DNA of 64,000 nt from an uncultured Erythrobacter sp. (GCA_947493165.1 CANLPY010000001.1:682001-746000); one strand, 5' to 3'; counted from the stretch's first letter, positions 20,528-31,203 are shown. Notes: generated by a model not told the origin, from the letters alone. A program made the numbers and translations.

Positions 20528-21895
20528 CTACATCACACCAAAGGCTAGCATCGCGTCGGCCACCTTTTTGAAGCCCGCAATATTCGCTCCTTTCACGTAG
20601 TCGACATATTCGCCGTTTTTGGCTTCACCATCACCGCCGTGTTCGACGCATTTATCGTGAATGTCGCTCATAAGCCCGGTCAGCATGTCGTGAAGCTTTT
20701 CATGTTCCCAGCTGATGCGCTCAGAATTTTGGCTCATTTCTAGCCCAGATACCGCAACCCCTCCCGCATTCGCAGCTTTGCCGGGCCCGTACATAATCTC
20801 AGCATTGTGAAAGACCTTCACCGCTTTCAAAGTTGAAGGCATATTCGCCCCTTCAGCGACTGCTATAACGCCATTGCCGACAAGGGCTTTTGCACCCTCC
20901 TCCTCCAATTCGTTCTGAGTAGCGCATGGCAGCGCGCAATCTGCCTCGACATGCCAAGGGCGTTTGTCCTCGTGGAATTCGGCGCCGCTAAATTCATCGG
21001 CATACTCGCTGATCCGTCCACTACGGTTAAGCTTCAGATCTTTGATCCACTCCAGCTTCTCCTCATCAATTCCATCAGGATCATGGATGAAGCCATCAGA
21101 ATCCGAAAGCGTAAGCACTTTGCCGCCAAGTTCGCGGAATTTTTCTGCGGCATGCAGCGCGACATTGCCCGATCCAGAGATAACTGCCGACTTGCCTTCG
21201 ATGCTTTCATCGCGGTGCCGCAACATGTTGCACAGGAAATAGACCGCGCCATAGCCTGTGGCCTCTGGGCGCATTTTGGAGCCGCCATATTCCTGCCCCT
21301 TGCCGGTCAGCACCCCTTCCCAGCGATTGGTAATGCGTTTGTATTGGCCAAACATATAGCCGATCTCGCGGCTGCCGACACCTATATCCCCGGCGGGCAC
21401 ATCAATATCTGGCCCGATGTGCCGGCACAACTCAGTCATGAAGCTCTGGCAAAACCGCATAACTTCACTGTCTGATTTGCCGCGTGGATCAAAATTGGAC
21501 CCGCCCTTCGCTCCGCCCATCGGCAGGCCAGTTAGCGAGTTCTTGAAGGTCTGCTCAAATGCGAGGAATTTGAGCACGCTTTCATTGACTGTCGGGTGAA
21601 ACCTGATGCCACCTTTATATGGCCCAATGGCGTTGTTGTTTTGCACCCGCCATCCGCGCTGGACGTGAACCTTATGGTCATCGTCTTCCCAGCATACACG
21701 AAACGAGACGATCCGATCAGGCTCTGTGATCCGGCGCAAAATTCGCGCCTCGTGGTATTCTTCCTTGTCGGCAATGAACTCGTAAACGTCTTGAGCCACC
21801 TCCTGCACAGCTTGGATGAACTCGGTTTGTCCTTCATTGCGCTTCTTCACGCCATCCAAAAATTCCTCGAGCGAAACGTGATCCGATACTGCCAT
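20528..21895 (-). CDS. gdhA: NADP-specific glutamate dehydrogenase
   Basis: 455 residues, the usual size of the hexameric small GDH. It interconverts 2-oxoglutarate plus ammonia and glutamate. LPMGGAKGGSNFDPRGKSD with the catalytic lysine, DVPAGDIGVGSREIGYMFGQYKR, and the Rossmann motif SGSGNVALHAAEK are visible. It is inserted in the ribosomal block between adk and rpsM, 28 bases after the SRPBCC gene. That placement could tie nitrogen assimilation to growth rate if they share transcription, which is an inference. Confidence 0.95.
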   Translation of the reverse strand: MAVSDHVSLEEFLDGVKKRNEGQTEFIQAVQEVAQDVYEFIADKEEYHEARILRRITEPDRIVSFRVCWEDDDHKVHVQRGWRVQNNNAIGPYKGGIRFHPTVNESVLKFLAFEQTFKNSLTGLPMGGAKGGSNFDPRGKSDSEVMRFCQSFMTELCRHIGPDIDVPAGDIGVGSREIGYMFGQYKRITNRWEGVLTGKGQEYGGSKMRPEATGYGAVYFLCNMLRHRDESIEGKSAVISGSGNVALHAAEKFRELGGKVLTLSDSDGFIHDPDGIDEEKLEWIKDLKLNRSGRISEYADEFSGAEFHEDKRPWHVEADCALPCATQNELEEEGAKALVGNGVIAVAEGANMPSTLKAVKVFHNAEIMYGPGKAANAGGVAVSGLEMSQNSERISWEHEKLHDMLTGLMSDIHDKCVEHGGDGEAKNGEYVDYVKGANIAGFKKVADAMLAFGVM

Positions 21896-21923
21896 GCGTC
21901 ATACTCCTGTGACGCAGCGCGGC

Positions 21924-22610
21924 TCACTTGCCGTCGGCCATCGCGTCTATAGCATCTTGGACGCTTGGCGCCTCAGTCGGTTCCGCATCTGTGTCAGCTG
22001 AACCGTCGCTTTCTGTTTCATTTGGCTCCGAACTTTCATCACCCTCGGAGATACTTTCCGGTCCAGAAACGCGGCCAAGCCCTTCTGCCAAACCGGAAAG
22101 TTGCTGCGTCATCACCCCATCAACCGCTTCAGAGATCTGACCAATTTCATAGCGCATGGAGCCACCGACATTATACTCCCACACGATCTTTGTGCCTTCA
22201 TCCACTTCGCTGATGGCAATGGTGAGAATACCGATAACAGGCTCGCTTTGGAGAGGCCCAAGCGCGCCCTGCATCCTCAAGGCGGTTTCCGGATAGGATT
22301 GGATAATCCGCATGTGTTCCACGCTGCCTTCCAGCGTGATCTTCGCAGGATCGGGATCCTCGGGGATCTTTTCGCAAAAACAGCCGCCCGCTTGCGGGAC
22401 AAGAGTAAGGTTGGCCGCATCACCGGACCAGGTGTGGGCAGACTTCCACCACCGCGCCGGAGAAATAAGAGCCAGCCAAACCGCCTTCGGAGCAGCCTCA
22501 ACCACAGCTTCATCGCGCGTCACAAATCCGCTGTCGCTGGTTGATACAACTTCGGCGGATAGGGGTTGAACAGCGGCACATGCTGCCAGTGCTGCCAAGA
22601 TTGCACGCAT
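21924..22610 (-). CDS. Secreted SRPBCC-fold protein
   Basis: 228 residues. A signal peptide (MRAILAALAACAAVQPLSA) precedes an SRPBCC/START-like domain (VVEAAPKAVWLALISPARWWKSAHTWSG; MRYEIGQISEAVDG). The C-terminal 50 residues are Ser/Glu/Asp-rich and probably disordered. Ligand unknown. Lies between adk and gdhA on the same strand, so it was probably inserted together with gdhA. Confidence 0.75.
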   Translation of the reverse strand: MRAILAALAACAAVQPLSAEVVSTSDSGFVTRDEAVVEAAPKAVWLALISPARWWKSAHTWSGDAANLTLVPQAGGCFCEKIPEDPDPAKITLEGSVEHMRIIQSYPETALRMQGALGPLQSEPVIGILTIAISEVDEGTKIVWEYNVGGSMRYEIGQISEAVDGVMTQQLSGLAEGLGRVSGPESISEGDESSEPNETESDGSADTDAEPTEAPSVQDAIDAMADGK

Positions 22611-22689
22611 TGATCTGTCTCCTCGTATGGAGGATCTTTAAGCGATGCCGGGAATGGGCGTAAAGAGGCGAATGCCCCGAAAACTGGCC

Positions 22690-23334
22690 TTAGGCGAGAA
22701 CCGCATCGATCGCCGTTGCCACTTCACCGATGCCAGCCATGCCGTCTACGCGTGTCACAATACCGCGAGTTTCATAGCCCGGCAGGATCGGCGCAGTCTC
22801 AGCGCGATAGACACTCATGCGATGACGTACGGTTTCTTCGTTATCGTCAGGGCGGCGCTTAAACTCAGTACAGCCGCACGTATCGCAAACGCCTTCTTTC
22901 GCAGGGGCATTGGCGGTGTCGTGATACAGCGCACCGCAATTCGCACAAGAAAAACGGCCAGTGATGCGCTCGACCAGTGCGTCTTCATCAACACTCAGCT
23001 CAACGACATGGTCAAGGCTGCGGTTGTGCTTTGCAAGGATGCTATCGAGTGTTTCCGCTTGAGAAGCAGTGCGCGGATAGCCATCAAAGATTGCGCCGGT
23101 TTCCGCATCCATCGCAGCAAGCTCAGCGTCAATCAGATCGGCAACGATGTCGTCGGAAACCAATCCGCCCGCGTCCATCACAGCCTTTGCTTTGAGGCCG
23201 ACGGGCGTTCCCGCCTTCACAGCCGCGCGAAGCATATCGCCGGTGGACAATTGCTTCATGCCGTGGCGTTCAACCAAGCCAGCACTCTGTGTGCCCTTAC
23301 CCGCGCCCGGAGGGCCCAGAAGAATGATGTTCAT
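22690..23334 (-). CDS. adk: Adenylate kinase
   Basis: 214 residues. P-loop GPPGAGKGTQS at 7-17, and the lid region carries four cysteines (CANCG ... CDTCGC), the zinc-binding lid type. FDGYPRTASQAE is the AMP-binding part. It balances AMP, ADP and ATP. It follows secY by 35 bases, as in many spc operons. Confidence 0.97.
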   Translation of the reverse strand: MNIILLGPPGAGKGTQSAGLVERHGMKQLSTGDMLRAAVKAGTPVGLKAKAVMDAGGLVSDDIVADLIDAELAAMDAETGAIFDGYPRTASQAETLDSILAKHNRSLDHVVELSVDEDALVERITGRFSCANCGALYHDTANAPAKEGVCDTCGCTEFKRRPDDNEETVRHRMSVYRAETAPILPGYETRGIVTRVDGMAGIGEVATAIDAVLA

Positions 23335-23369
23335 CGCAAATTCCCCTGATTACCGACTGAGCGCAAGGA

Positions 23370-24734
23370 TTAGCGCTTACGGCCCTTAAGTTTCGCCTTC
23401 TTGATAAGGTCACCGTACTGGTGCGCCAAGAGGTGCGATTGCACTTGGCTGATCGTGTCCACGGTCACGTTGACAACAATCAGCAAACTCGTTCCGCCAA
23501 GGAACAGCGGCAAACCTGTCTGGCGGATGACATACTCTGGCAGCACGCAGACAATCGCCAGATAGAGTGCGCCGACCACGGTGATGCGCGTTAGGACATA
23601 TTCCAGATAGTCCGCCGTGCGTTTACCCGGACGAATGCCCGGAATAAAGCCGCCGTTTTTCTTCAAATTCTCCGCCGTCTCTTCCGGGTTAAACACAACC
23701 GCAGTGTAGAAGAAGCAGAAGAAGATAATGCCCAGCGCATAAAGCGTCAGATAAATCCACTGACCCGGCTGCAGATAGAAATTCAACTGCTGCACAAATC
23801 CGCCTGTGGCGCTGTCTACTGCGCCTGGTGCGCCAGCAAATTGCGTAATTGTTAGCGGCAACAGCAACAGCGAGCTGGCGAAGATCGGAGGAATCACGCC
23901 TGCAGTGTTCAGCTTTAGCGGCAGGTGAGAGCTATCGGCCTGCATAACGCCGCGCTGCGTCGCGCGCTTTGGATATTGGATCAGCAAACGCCGCTGCGCT
24001 CTCTCAACGAAGGAAATCACGACGATCAGGATCACGACCATGATCATGAAGCCAATGATAAGACCCGGTGCGATCGAACCCGTTCGGCCACCTTCGAAAA
24101 GATTGGAAACAAACGTCGGGAACTGGGCGACAATGCCGGCCATAATGATCAACGAAACACCGTTGCCGATCCCGCGCGATGTGATCTGCTCACCCAGCCA
24201 CAGCAGGAACATAGTCCCGCCAACTAGGCTGATCACTGCTCCGACACGGAACATATAGCCCGGATTGACGACCGCTTGCAGACCGCTTTGCGCGCCAAAA
24301 CTTTCAAGGCCCGCAGCCAGGAACCAACCCTGAATCACGCACAGGAACACCGTACCGTACCGAGTGTATTGATTTAGCTTTTGACGGCCCGTTGCGCCTT
24401 CTTTCTTCAGCGCAGCCAGCGTCGGGTGCAAGGCAGATGCCATCTGCACCACAATCGACGCGGTAATATAAGGCATAACGCCGAGCGCGATGAGGCTCAT
24501 CCGCTCAAGGCTGCCGCCCGAAAATGTATTGAAGAGATCAAGAATGCCGCCGCGCGTTTGATCATACAGCGTTTCTAGGATCAACGGATTGACCCCCGGC
24601 AGCGGAACAAAGCTCAAAAAGCGGAAGACAATAAGCGCACCGATTGTGAACCAGATGCGCTGGCGCAGCTCGGTGGCTTTCGAAAAATTCGCGAGGCTCA
24701 TATTGCTCGCAATGCTGTCGGCGCGTGATGCCAT
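23370..24734 (-). CDS. secY: Protein translocase subunit SecY
   Basis: 454 residues with ten predicted helices, the channel of the Sec translocon. Helix 1 and the plug region (FVPLPGVNPLILETL), AGIIPPIFASSLLLLP and the loop NPEETAENLKKNGGFIPGIRPG are family hallmarks. It has the normal spc-operon position between rplO and adk. Confidence 0.97.
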   Translation of the reverse strand: MASRADSIASNMSLANFSKATELRQRIWFTIGALIVFRFLSFVPLPGVNPLILETLYDQTRGGILDLFNTFSGGSLERMSLIALGVMPYITASIVVQMASALHPTLAALKKEGATGRQKLNQYTRYGTVFLCVIQGWFLAAGLESFGAQSGLQAVVNPGYMFRVGAVISLVGGTMFLLWLGEQITSRGIGNGVSLIIMAGIVAQFPTFVSNLFEGGRTGSIAPGLIIGFMIMVVILIVVISFVERAQRRLLIQYPKRATQRGVMQADSSHLPLKLNTAGVIPPIFASSLLLLPLTITQFAGAPGAVDSATGGFVQQLNFYLQPGQWIYLTLYALGIIFFCFFYTAVVFNPEETAENLKKNGGFIPGIRPGKRTADYLEYVLTRITVVGALYLAIVCVLPEYVIRQTGLPLFLGGTSLLIVVNVTVDTISQVQSHLLAHQYGDLIKKAKLKGRKR

Positions 24735-24876
24735 GTCTAAATATCGATCCTAGCGTCTGACTTGTCAGCCGATTTACTGGCCGGCCGACCCCCGCCGGCT
24801 CAAAGTCGTGAACTCAGGCAGGATAGATAGGGAGCGAGGGGCCGATTGTCGAACCCCCCGCGCGCTATTTACCGAT

Positions 24877-25383
24877 TTATTCAGCTTTCGCCTTGGTTTT
24901 TGAAGGCTTGGACGATGGCTTTTTCACCTCGACCACTTCGACGCTGCCGCCTGCCTTCTCAACCGCTTCAACCGCACCCTTGGATGCGCCAGCTACGACG
25001 AACTTGACCTTCGCCTTAAGTTCACCCTTACCCAGCAAACGAACGCCGTCTTTGCCGCCGCGGATCAGACCTGCATCGCGCAGAGCTGCTTCGTCGACAG
25101 TCTTCTTACCGTCCAACGATTTGGCGTCGATGAACTTTTGGACCATGCCAATGTTCACTTCAGCGAAGTCTTTGCCGAACGGATTGTTGAAGCCACGCTT
25201 TGGCAGGCGCATGTGAAGCGGCATTTGGCCGCCCTCAAAGCCCTTGATCGCAACCCCGGACCGACTCTTTTGACCTTTTTGGCCACGCGCTGCGGTTTTG
25301 CCTTTGCCAGAACCGATCCCGCGGCCCTTGCGCATGCGCCCTTTACGGGCACCTTCATTGTCACGGATGTCATTGAGATTCAT
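24877..25383 (-). CDS. rplO: 50S ribosomal protein L15
   Basis: 168 residues from ATG 25383 ([20 protein letters not shown]). The GTG at 25392 would add MQI, which homologues lack. The Gly-rich basic N-terminus ([22 protein letters not shown]) is diagnostic. A C-terminal Lys/Ser/Ala tail (about 150-168) extends the core. 142 bases upstream of secY. Confidence 0.96.
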   Translation of the reverse strand: MNLNDIRDNEGARKGRMRKGRGIGSGKGKTAARGQKGQKSRSGVAIKGFEGGQMPLHMRLPKRGFNNPFGKDFAEVNIGMVQKFIDAKSLDGKKTVDEAALRDAGLIRGGKDGVRLLGKGELKAKVKFVVAGASKGAVEAVEKAGGSVEVVEVKKPSSKPSKTKAKAE

Positions 25384-25479
25384 AATTTGCACTCGCTTTC
25401 GCTTTTGCCAGCCCTCGCAGAGACGGGGTCACGCGCTGAAAGAATGAGGCCCCGCATAATGCGAGGCCCCGAATTTTGT

Positions 25480-25665
25480 TTAGTCGACCACTTGGACAAG
25501 ATGCGGGATCTTTGCGATCGCACCGCGAACTTCAGGGGTATCCTGACGTGTCACAACTTTGTGCATCTTGTTGAGCCCAAGACCGATCAGAATCTTGCGC
25601 TGGCTTTCTGGACGACGGATCGGCGAACCGATCTGCTTGATCGTTACTGTTTTCTTATCAGCCAT
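25480..25665 (-). CDS. rpmD: 50S ribosomal protein L30
   Basis: 61 residues ([39 protein letters not shown]), a normal L30. The stop is followed by direct repeats of GAGGCCCCG in the spacer towards rplO. Gap of 5 bases from rpsE. Confidence 0.96.
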   Translation of the reverse strand: MADKKTVTIKQIGSPIRRPESQRKILIGLGLNKMHKVVTRQDTPEVRGAIAKIPHLVQVVD

Positions 25666-25670
25666 TGATC

Positions 25671-26522
25671 TTACTCCGCGATTGCTGCGGCGTCGGCTTC
25701 AGCCTCGGCCTTGTCAGCGCCGCCGCGACCAAGCAGGTCAGCGACTTTCTTACCGCGACGCTGAGCAACAGACTTTGGTGAAGTCTGATTGACCAGAGCG
25801 TCAAAAGTGGCGCGGATCATATTGTACGGGTTCGACGTGCCAACCGACTTGGTCACAACGTCGGCAACGCCGAGGCTCTCAAACACGGCACGCATCGGAC
25901 CACCGGCAATAATACCGGTACCCGGAGGCGCTGTGCGAACGGTCACCTTGCCAGCGCCGAAACGGCCCTTGGCGTCGTGGTGCAAAGTGCGGCCCTCTTT
26001 CAGAGCGACACGGATCATCTTCTTACGTGCAGCAGCGGTCGCTTTAGTGATCGCTTCTGGCACTTCCCGGGCCTTACCCTTGCCAAAGCCAACACGGCCC
26101 TGACCGTCACCAACTACGACGAGTGCAGCAAAGCCAAAACGCTTACCACCCTTCACCGTCTTAGAAACGCGGTTGATGTGAACCAGCTTCTCGATGATGC
26201 CATCATCTTCTTCTTCGCGCTTACCGCGGCGATTATCACGGCCACCACGGCCACGTCCGCCGCCGCGATTGTCGCGGCCACCACCGCCACGTCCACCGCG
26301 ACCTTGCTTCGGTGCTTCGGTAGGAGCAGCTTCGGTCTTAGCAGGCGCTACGGCAGGCTTTTCTGCATCACCATCGGCAGCCGATTGATTGTCAGCAGCT
26401 TCCGATGGGGTTTCAGCAACAGCAGGTGTTTCCACTTCTACTTTGGCCTCTTCCGCCGGAGCAGCAGTCTCTGCGACCTTGGCTTCTTCAGCCGGTGCTT
26501 CAGTTTTCTTGTCGTCAGCCAT
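25671..26522 (-). CDS. rpsE: 30S ribosomal protein S5 with long N-terminal extension
   Basis: 283 residues against about 165-175 in most bacteria. The S5 core begins near residue 107 ([31 protein letters not shown]). Before it, residues 1-70 are Ala/Glu/Pro-rich and acidic, and about 72-101 are an RGG-type tract ([16 protein letters not shown]). [13 protein letters not shown] and the C-terminal half are intact. The extension is likely disordered and may bind RNA or proteins; sphingomonad S5s are known to be long. Confidence 0.95.
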   Translation of the reverse strand: MADDKKTEAPAEEAKVAETAAPAEEAKVEVETPAVAETPSEAADNQSAADGDAEKPAVAPAKTEAAPTEAPKQGRGGRGGGGRDNRGGGRGRGGRDNRRGKREEEDDGIIEKLVHINRVSKTVKGGKRFGFAALVVVGDGQGRVGFGKGKAREVPEAITKATAAARKKMIRVALKEGRTLHHDAKGRFGAGKVTVRTAPPGTGIIAGGPMRAVFESLGVADVVTKSVGTSNPYNMIRATFDALVNQTSPKSVAQRRGKKVADLLGRGGADKAEAEADAAAIAE

Positions 26523-26524
26523 AA

Positions 26525-26869
26525 TCAGAACTCCAGCCCGCCTTCGCGGGCGGCATCGGCCAGCGCTTTCACGCGGCCATGAAACAGGAACCCGCCGCGA
26601 TCGAACACGACAGTGGTAACGCCAGCCTTCTTGGCAGCAGCGGCAATGTCCTTGCCAACCTGCGTAGCGGCATCGACATTTGCGCCAGACTTCTTAGCGC
26701 CAAGAGTTGAAGCAGCTGCGACCGTGCGGCCTTCAGCATCATCAATGACCTGAGCGTAGATGTGACGGCCCGTGCGGTGCACGGAAAGGCGCGCCTTGCC
26801 ACCACCACGCGAACGAAGCGCAGTGCGGACCCGACGACGGCGGCGTTCAAACAGGGAAAGCTTTGCCAT
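26525..26869 (-). CDS. rplR: 50S ribosomal protein L18
   Basis: 114 residues from ATG 26869 ([20 protein letters not shown]). The frame extends upstream to 26983 but only inside rpl[25 protein letters not shown] is the family C-terminus that binds 5S rRNA. One base separates it from the rplF stop. Confidence 0.96.
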   Translation of the reverse strand: MAKLSLFERRRRRVRTALRSRGGGKARLSVHRTGRHIYAQVIDDAEGRTVAAASTLGAKKSGANVDAATQVGKDIAAAAKKAGVTTVVFDRGGFLFHGRVKALADAAREGGLEF

Positions 26870-26870
26870 C

Positions 26871-27404
26871 TTACTTCTTCTTCCCTTCCTTGCGGAAGAC
26901 ATACTCGCCGCGATACTTGATACCCTTGCCCTTATAAGGTTCAGGCTTGCGCCAGCGGCGAATTTCCGCGGCAAGTTGACCAACGGCCTGCTTGTCCATG
27001 CCAGAAATTTCGACCGTGGTCTGATCGGGCGTTTTAACTTCGATACCTTCAGGCACGTCGATGTTCACATCGTGACTGAAACCGAGTTCAAGCTTGAGCG
27101 ACTTGCCCTGAGCTTTCGCGCGGTAACCAACACCGGAAATTTCCAACGTCTTGGTGAAGCCTTCAGTCACACCTTCAACCAGGTTCGAAACCAGCGTGCG
27201 CTGCATACCCCAGAAAGAGCGTGCCTGCTTGCTGTCATTCGCCGGGTTGACCTGAATCTCGTCGCCCTCGACCTTATAAGAAATGAGGTCAGACAGACCC
27301 ATAGTGAGAGTGCCCTTCGGCCCCTTCACGCTCAGCGTGCCATTGTCGATGCTGGCGGTCACCCCATTGGGGATCGCAACAGCTTTTTTGCCAATGCGGC
27401 TCAT
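26871..27404 (-). CDS. rplF: 50S ribosomal protein L6
   Basis: 177 residues. [15 protein letters not shown] at the start and [23 protein letters not shown] at the end are diagnostic of L6, which sits near the factor-binding site. Its ATG shares one base with the rpsH TGA (TGATG). Confidence 0.97.
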   Translation of the reverse strand: MSRIGKKAVAIPNGVTASIDNGTLSVKGPKGTLTMGLSDLISYKVEGDEIQVNPANDSKQARSFWGMQRTLVSNLVEGVTEGFTKTLEISGVGYRAKAQGKSLKLELGFSHDVNIDVPEGIEVKTPDQTTVEISGMDKQAVGQLAAEIRRWRKPEPYKGKGIKYRGEYVFRKEGKKK

Positions 27405-27799
27405 CAGAACACCTCCGCCAGCACTTCGCCACCGACATTGCTCTCACGCGCTTCATTATCCGAAAGCACACCGCGAGGCGTCGAGACGATGGTGATGCCG
27501 AGGCCATTGCGGACAGTCGGAAGCTCTTTCGAACCCGAATAGACGCGGCGGCCAGGCTTAGAGACGCGGGAAACGTGCTTGATAGCAGGTTCGCCCTCGA
27601 AATATTTCAGTTCAATCCGCAGTGCTGGATGCTTGCCCGAGCCATCTTCACTGTAGCCACGGATGTAGCCTTCGCGTTGAAGCACTTCGAGAACGTTTGC
27701 ACGCAGTTTGGACGCCGGCGAAAGGACAGAATCCTTCTTCGCCTGCTGCCCGTTGCGGATACGGGTGAGCATGTCACCCAATGGATCAGTCATAGCCAT
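27404..27799 (-). CDS. rpsH: 30S ribosomal protein S8
   Basis: 131 residues. [14 protein letters not shown] and [20 protein letters not shown] mark S8, a primary 16S rRNA binder and, in enterobacteria, the spc-operon translational repressor. Overlaps rplF by one base. Confidence 0.97.
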   Translation of the reverse strand: MAMTDPLGDMLTRIRNGQQAKKDSVLSPASKLRANVLEVLQREGYIRGYSEDGSGKHPALRIELKYFEGEPAIKHVSRVSKPGRRVYSGSKELPTVRNGLGITIVSTPRGVLSDNEARESNVGGEVLAEVF

Positions 27800-27810
27800 C
27801 AGTCAGATCC

Positions 27811-28116
27811 TCACCAGCTCGACTTTGTAAGGCCTGGGATCAGACCTTTATTGCCGAGGTTGCGCAGTTCGATACGGTTGATGCCGAACTTGCGATAATA
27901 GCCGCGTGGGCGACCGGTGGTGGCGCAACGATTGCGGACCCGTGTTGGGTTCGCATTGCGCGGGAGTTCCGCCATCTTCAGACGTGCGATCAAACGCTCA
28001 CTCTCTTCAAGTGAGGTATCATCCGCAATCGCCTTAAGCTTAGCGTACTTGTCTGCGTATTTCTTAACGAGCTTCTTGCGACGCTCGTTTTTGTTAATCG
28101 AACTCAGTTTCGCCAT
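27811..28116 (-). CDS. rpsN: 30S ribosomal protein S14 (zinc-free long form)
   Basis: 101 residues from ATG 28116 ([15 protein letters not shown]). The frame extends beyond rplE but that is not used. [19 protein letters not shown] carries one cysteine rather than the CxxC pairs of the zinc form, so this is the long C-minus type. Confidence 0.96.
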   Translation of the reverse strand: MAKLSSINKNERRKKLVKKYADKYAKLKAIADDTSLEESERLIARLKMAELPRNANPTRVRNRCATTGRPRGYYRKFGINRIELRNLGNKGLIPGLTKSSW

Positions 28117-28156
28117 TGGACTTAAGCTCTCTTCTCTAATCGTTGTGACAACTGGC

Positions 28157-28744
28157 TCACGCCGCTGCCTTTTCTTCCGACGAATTGGCTTCACCCTGGA
28201 AAGGGAAACCGAACAAACGCAGCAATTCGCGCGCTTCTTCATCCGTCTTAGCGGTGGTGGTGACAATGATATCCATGCCGCGCACCGTATCGATCTTGTC
28301 ATAGCTGATCTCAGGGAACACGATTTGCTCCTTAAGGCCCATTGCATAGTTGCCGCGTCCATCGAACGACTTTGCATTCAGCCCGCGAAAGTCGCGGATG
28401 CGTGGCATTGCAATAGTGACAAGACGGTCGATGAATTCGAACATACGATCACGCCGCAAGGTCACCTTGCAACCGATCGGCATGCCTTCGCGCAGTTTAA
28501 ACTGAGCGATCGACTTCTTCGCCTTGGTGATTACTGGCTTTTGACCAGCAATCAGGGTCATTTCACCAGCAGCGATCTGGACTTTTTTCTTGTCCTGGCT
28601 CGCCTCGCCCACACCCATGTTGAGCGTGATTTTCTCGATCTTTGGCACTTCAAGGCGGTTCGTATAACCGAACTTCTCGGTCATTGCCTTGACGATTTCG
28701 TCGTCAAACTTGGCCTTGAGGCGCGGAGTGTAGCTATCAGCCAT
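28157..28744 (-). CDS. rplE: 50S ribosomal protein L5
   Basis: 195 residues. ATG 28744 ([15 protein letters not shown]) has GGAG upstream; the GTG at 28759 adds five residues foreign to the family. [13 protein letters not shown] and [18 protein letters not shown] are hallmarks. L5 binds 5S rRNA and the P-site tRNA. The start overlaps the rplX end by 8 bases. A short C-terminal tail is added (SSEEKAAA). Confidence 0.96.
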   Translation of the reverse strand: MADSYTPRLKAKFDDEIVKAMTEKFGYTNRLEVPKIEKITLNMGVGEASQDKKKVQIAAGEMTLIAGQKPVITKAKKSIAQFKLREGMPIGCKVTLRRDRMFEFIDRLVTIAMPRIRDFRGLNAKSFDGRGNYAMGLKEQIVFPEISYDKIDTVRGMDIIVTTTAKTDEEARELLRLFGFPFQGEANSSEEKAAA

Positions 28745-29057
28745 CGATAGTTTCTCCACTTTTCACAGCAACGCGCACCTTCTTGCCGTCCTTTTCTTCG
28801 AAACGGACGCGGGTAGGCTTGCCATCCTTCGGGTCTGCCAAAGCAACCTTACAAATGTGCATCGGCGCTTCAAAGCGATCGATCCCACCTTGCGGGTTTG
28901 TCTGGCTCGGCTTGCGGTGGCGGGCAGCCACGTTGATACCTTCGACAACGATCTTGCCATCTTTTGGCATGACCTTTTGGACGGTGCCGGTGCGGCCCTT
29001 ATCCTTGCCCGAAAGCACGACGACGCTGTCGCCCTTCTTAATCTTAGCAGCAGGCAT
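28737..29057 (-). CDS. rplX: 50S ribosomal protein L24
   Basis: 106 residues from ATG 29057, which shares a base with the rplN stop (TGATG). [22 protein letters not shown] is the KOW motif. L24 starts 50S assembly. Confidence 0.96.
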   Translation of the reverse strand: MPAAKIKKGDSVVVLSGKDKGRTGTVQKVMPKDGKIVVEGINVAARHRKPSQTNPQGGIDRFEAPMHICKVALADPKDGKPTRVRFEEKDGKKVRVAVKSGETIDG

Positions 29058-29425
29058 CACAGCACCTCCGGCGCGAGCGAAATAATCTTCATGAAGCCAC
29101 GGCCGCGAAGTTCGCGTACCACTGGGCCAAAGATACGAGTGCCGATTGGCTCTTCGCTCTTGTTCACAAGAACCGCAGCGTTGCTATCGAAACGGATCAC
29201 GCTGCCATCTGGGCGGCGAACATCTTTTTTCGTACGCACGATGACAGCGCGATGAACATCACCCTTCTTCACCTTTGCGCGCGGCTGAGCTTCCTTGACG
29301 GAAACCACGATCACGTCGCCAACGGAGGCAAACCGGCGCTTAGACCCGCCCAGCACTTTAATGCACTGAACGCGCTTTGCGCCGCTATTGTCCGCGACGT
29401 CGAGATTGGATTGCATCTGGATCAT
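29057..29425 (-). CDS. rplN: 50S ribosomal protein L14
   Basis: 122 residues. [21 protein letters not shown] and FGPVVRELR are diagnostic. It starts 105 bases behind rpsQ, the widest gap inside the spc part, where no hairpin stands out. Confidence 0.97.
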   Translation of the reverse strand: MIQMQSNLDVADNSGAKRVQCIKVLGGSKRRFASVGDVIVVSVKEAQPRAKVKKGDVHRAVIVRTKKDVRRPDGSVIRFDSNAAVLVNKSEEPIGTRIFGPVVRELRGRGFMKIISLAPEVL

Positions 29426-29530
29426 AGATCCGGTTCCTTCTCTTGGCTTGCCGAGACACCCGAAATTGACCGGGGCAAGGCAGTTCCTGTGTCGATCAAA
29501 TCCCGATGGATCAAATCAACGACTAAATAA

Positions 29531-29821
29531 TCAGTTACCCGCCGCCTCTACATCGAGATCAGCTTCGACCGCTTGCGTCCCGCCTGCGACGACCCGGTCC
29601 TTAACGGCCCAGGTCTTGGTTTTGGAGATCGGTTTAGTCTCCTCAATCCGCACAACGTCACCAACGGTGAATTCGTTCTTGTCGTCGTGAGCGTGATACT
29701 TCTTCGAACGACGGATGATTTTCCCGTAAAGCGGGTGCTTCACCTTGCGCTCAACCTTCACAGTCACGGTTTTATCGGTCTTGTCGGAGGTGACGGTCCC
29801 GATCAGAATACGTTTCGGCAT
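29531..29821 (-). CDS. rpsQ: 30S ribosomal protein S17
   Basis: 96 residues. [19 protein letters not shown] and [18 protein letters not shown] mark S17. The tail ([15 protein letters not shown]) is a little longer than usual. Confidence 0.96.
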   Translation of the reverse strand: MPKRILIGTVTSDKTDKTVTVKVERKVKHPLYGKIIRRSKKYHAHDDKNEFTVGDVVRIEETKPISKTKTWAVKDRVVAGGTQAVEADLDVEAAGN

Positions 29822-29831
29822 TGTCTACTCC

Positions 29832-30044
29832 TTAAGCCTTTGCAGCAGCAGCGGCCGCTGCACGCTCATTCTGCAGCGTCTTGATCTGAGCAATGCTGCG
29901 ACGAACAACTTTGATCCGAGCTGGCGCTTCAAGCTGGTTGGTCGCAGCTTGAAACCGCAGATTGTACTGTTCACGCTTGAGCTCAGTTAGCTCAGCGGAC
30001 AGCTGGTCATCGGTTTTGGTACGAAGATCTTCTACGTTCGCCAT
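29832..30044 (-). CDS. rpmC: 50S ribosomal protein L29
   Basis: 70 residues. LRTKTDDQLSAELTELKREQYNLRF and RRSIAQIKTLQNE are L29 motifs; an Ala-rich C-terminal end follows. Shares one base with the rplP stop. Confidence 0.96.
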   Translation of the reverse strand: MANVEDLRTKTDDQLSAELTELKREQYNLRFQAATNQLEAPARIKVVRRSIAQIKTLQNERAAAAAAAKA

Positions 30045-30478
30045 TACCGGCCTCCCAGGTGAGAGGTGTCACCCAAACGGGCAACAACCTTGGTCTTGAT
30101 CGGCAACTTCATCGCAGCGCGCTCAAAAGCAAGCGCGGCAAGTGGGCCGGGAACACCATCGAGTTCAAACAGGATACGGCCCGGCTTTACGCGAGCAGCC
30201 CAGTATTCGACAGAACCCTTACCTTTACCTTGACGGACTTCAGCAGGCTTCTTCGACACAGGCACATCAGGGAACACGCGGATCCACAGACGGCCTTGAC
30301 GACGCATTGCGCGAGTAATCGCACGACGAGCCGCTTCGATCTGACGCGCGGTCAGACGCTCAGGCTCAAGCGCCTTCAAGCCATACGAACCAAAATTCAA
30401 AGTCGTGCCACCTTTGGCATTACCATGAATCTTGCCCTTAAAGGCCTTGCGGTATTTGGTTTTCTTAGGTTGCAGCAT
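30044..30478 (-). CDS. rplP: 50S ribosomal protein L16
   Basis: 144 residues. [46 protein letters not shown] and VLFELDGV-type segments ([10 protein letters not shown]) are diagnostic. L16 contacts the A-site tRNA elbow. Confidence 0.97.
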   Translation of the reverse strand: MLQPKKTKYRKAFKGKIHGNAKGGTTLNFGSYGLKALEPERLTARQIEAARRAITRAMRRQGRLWIRVFPDVPVSKKPAEVRQGKGKGSVEYWAARVKPGRILFELDGVPGPLAALAFERAAMKLPIKTKVVARLGDTSHLGGR

Positions 30479-30507
30479 TTTCTCTACCTATCTCAGCGTT
30501 CCTGGCC

Positions 30508-31203
30508 TTAGCGAGCCGGACGGACGCCGGAAGTCTGCGCTTCCATCATCAAACGGTCATGTGCCGTTGGATCGTGAGCAAGAATTTCACCCTTAAAGAT
30601 CCAGCACTTGATGCCGATGATCCCGTAAGCGGTCAGCGCCTCGGTTTCGGCATAATCGATATTTGCACGCAGCGTGTGCAGCGGCACTCGGCCTTCACGG
30701 TACCACTCAACGCGAGCGATCTCCGCTCCGCCAAGACGACCACCACAGGTGATCTTGATACCTTCGGCGCCAAGACGCAGCGCCGATTGCACGGCACGCT
30801 TCATAGCACGGCGGAAAGCCACACGGCGGATCAGCTGATCTGCAACACCTTGAGCGACGAGCTTAGCGTCGATTTCCGGCTTGCGGATCTCAACGATGTT
30901 CAGCTTCACTTCGCTCTCAGTCATCGTGGCCAGCTTCGAACGCAGTTTCTCAATGTCCGCACCCTTCTTGCCGATGATAACACCGGGACGGGCTGCATAA
31001 ATCGAAATGCGGCACAGTTTAGCCGGACGTTCAATCACCACCTTAGAGATCGCGGCTTGCGGCAGCGACTTGATGATGAACTTGCGGATCTCAATATCTT
31101 CCTTGAGCAGCGCGGCATAATCACGCCCTTCGGCGTACCAGCGGCTGTCCCAGGTGCGGTTGATCTGCAGGCGCAGACCGATCGGATTGCTCTTCTGGCC
31201 CAT
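30508..31203 (-). CDS. rpsC: 30S ribosomal protein S3
   Basis: 231 residues. [20 protein letters not shown] at the start, the KH domain ([16 protein letters not shown]) and [14 protein letters not shown] are hallmarks. S3 lines the mRNA entry channel. One base from the rplV stop. Confidence 0.97.
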   Translation of the reverse strand: MGQKSNPIGLRLQINRTWDSRWYAEGRDYAALLKEDIEIRKFIIKSLPQAAISKVVIERPAKLCRISIYAARPGVIIGKKGADIEKLRSKLATMTESEVKLNIVEIRKPEIDAKLVAQGVADQLIRRVAFRRAMKRAVQSALRLGAEGIKITCGGRLGGAEIARVEWYREGRVPLHTLRANIDYAETEALTAYGIIGIKCWIFKGEILAHDPTAHDRLMMEAQTSGVRPAR

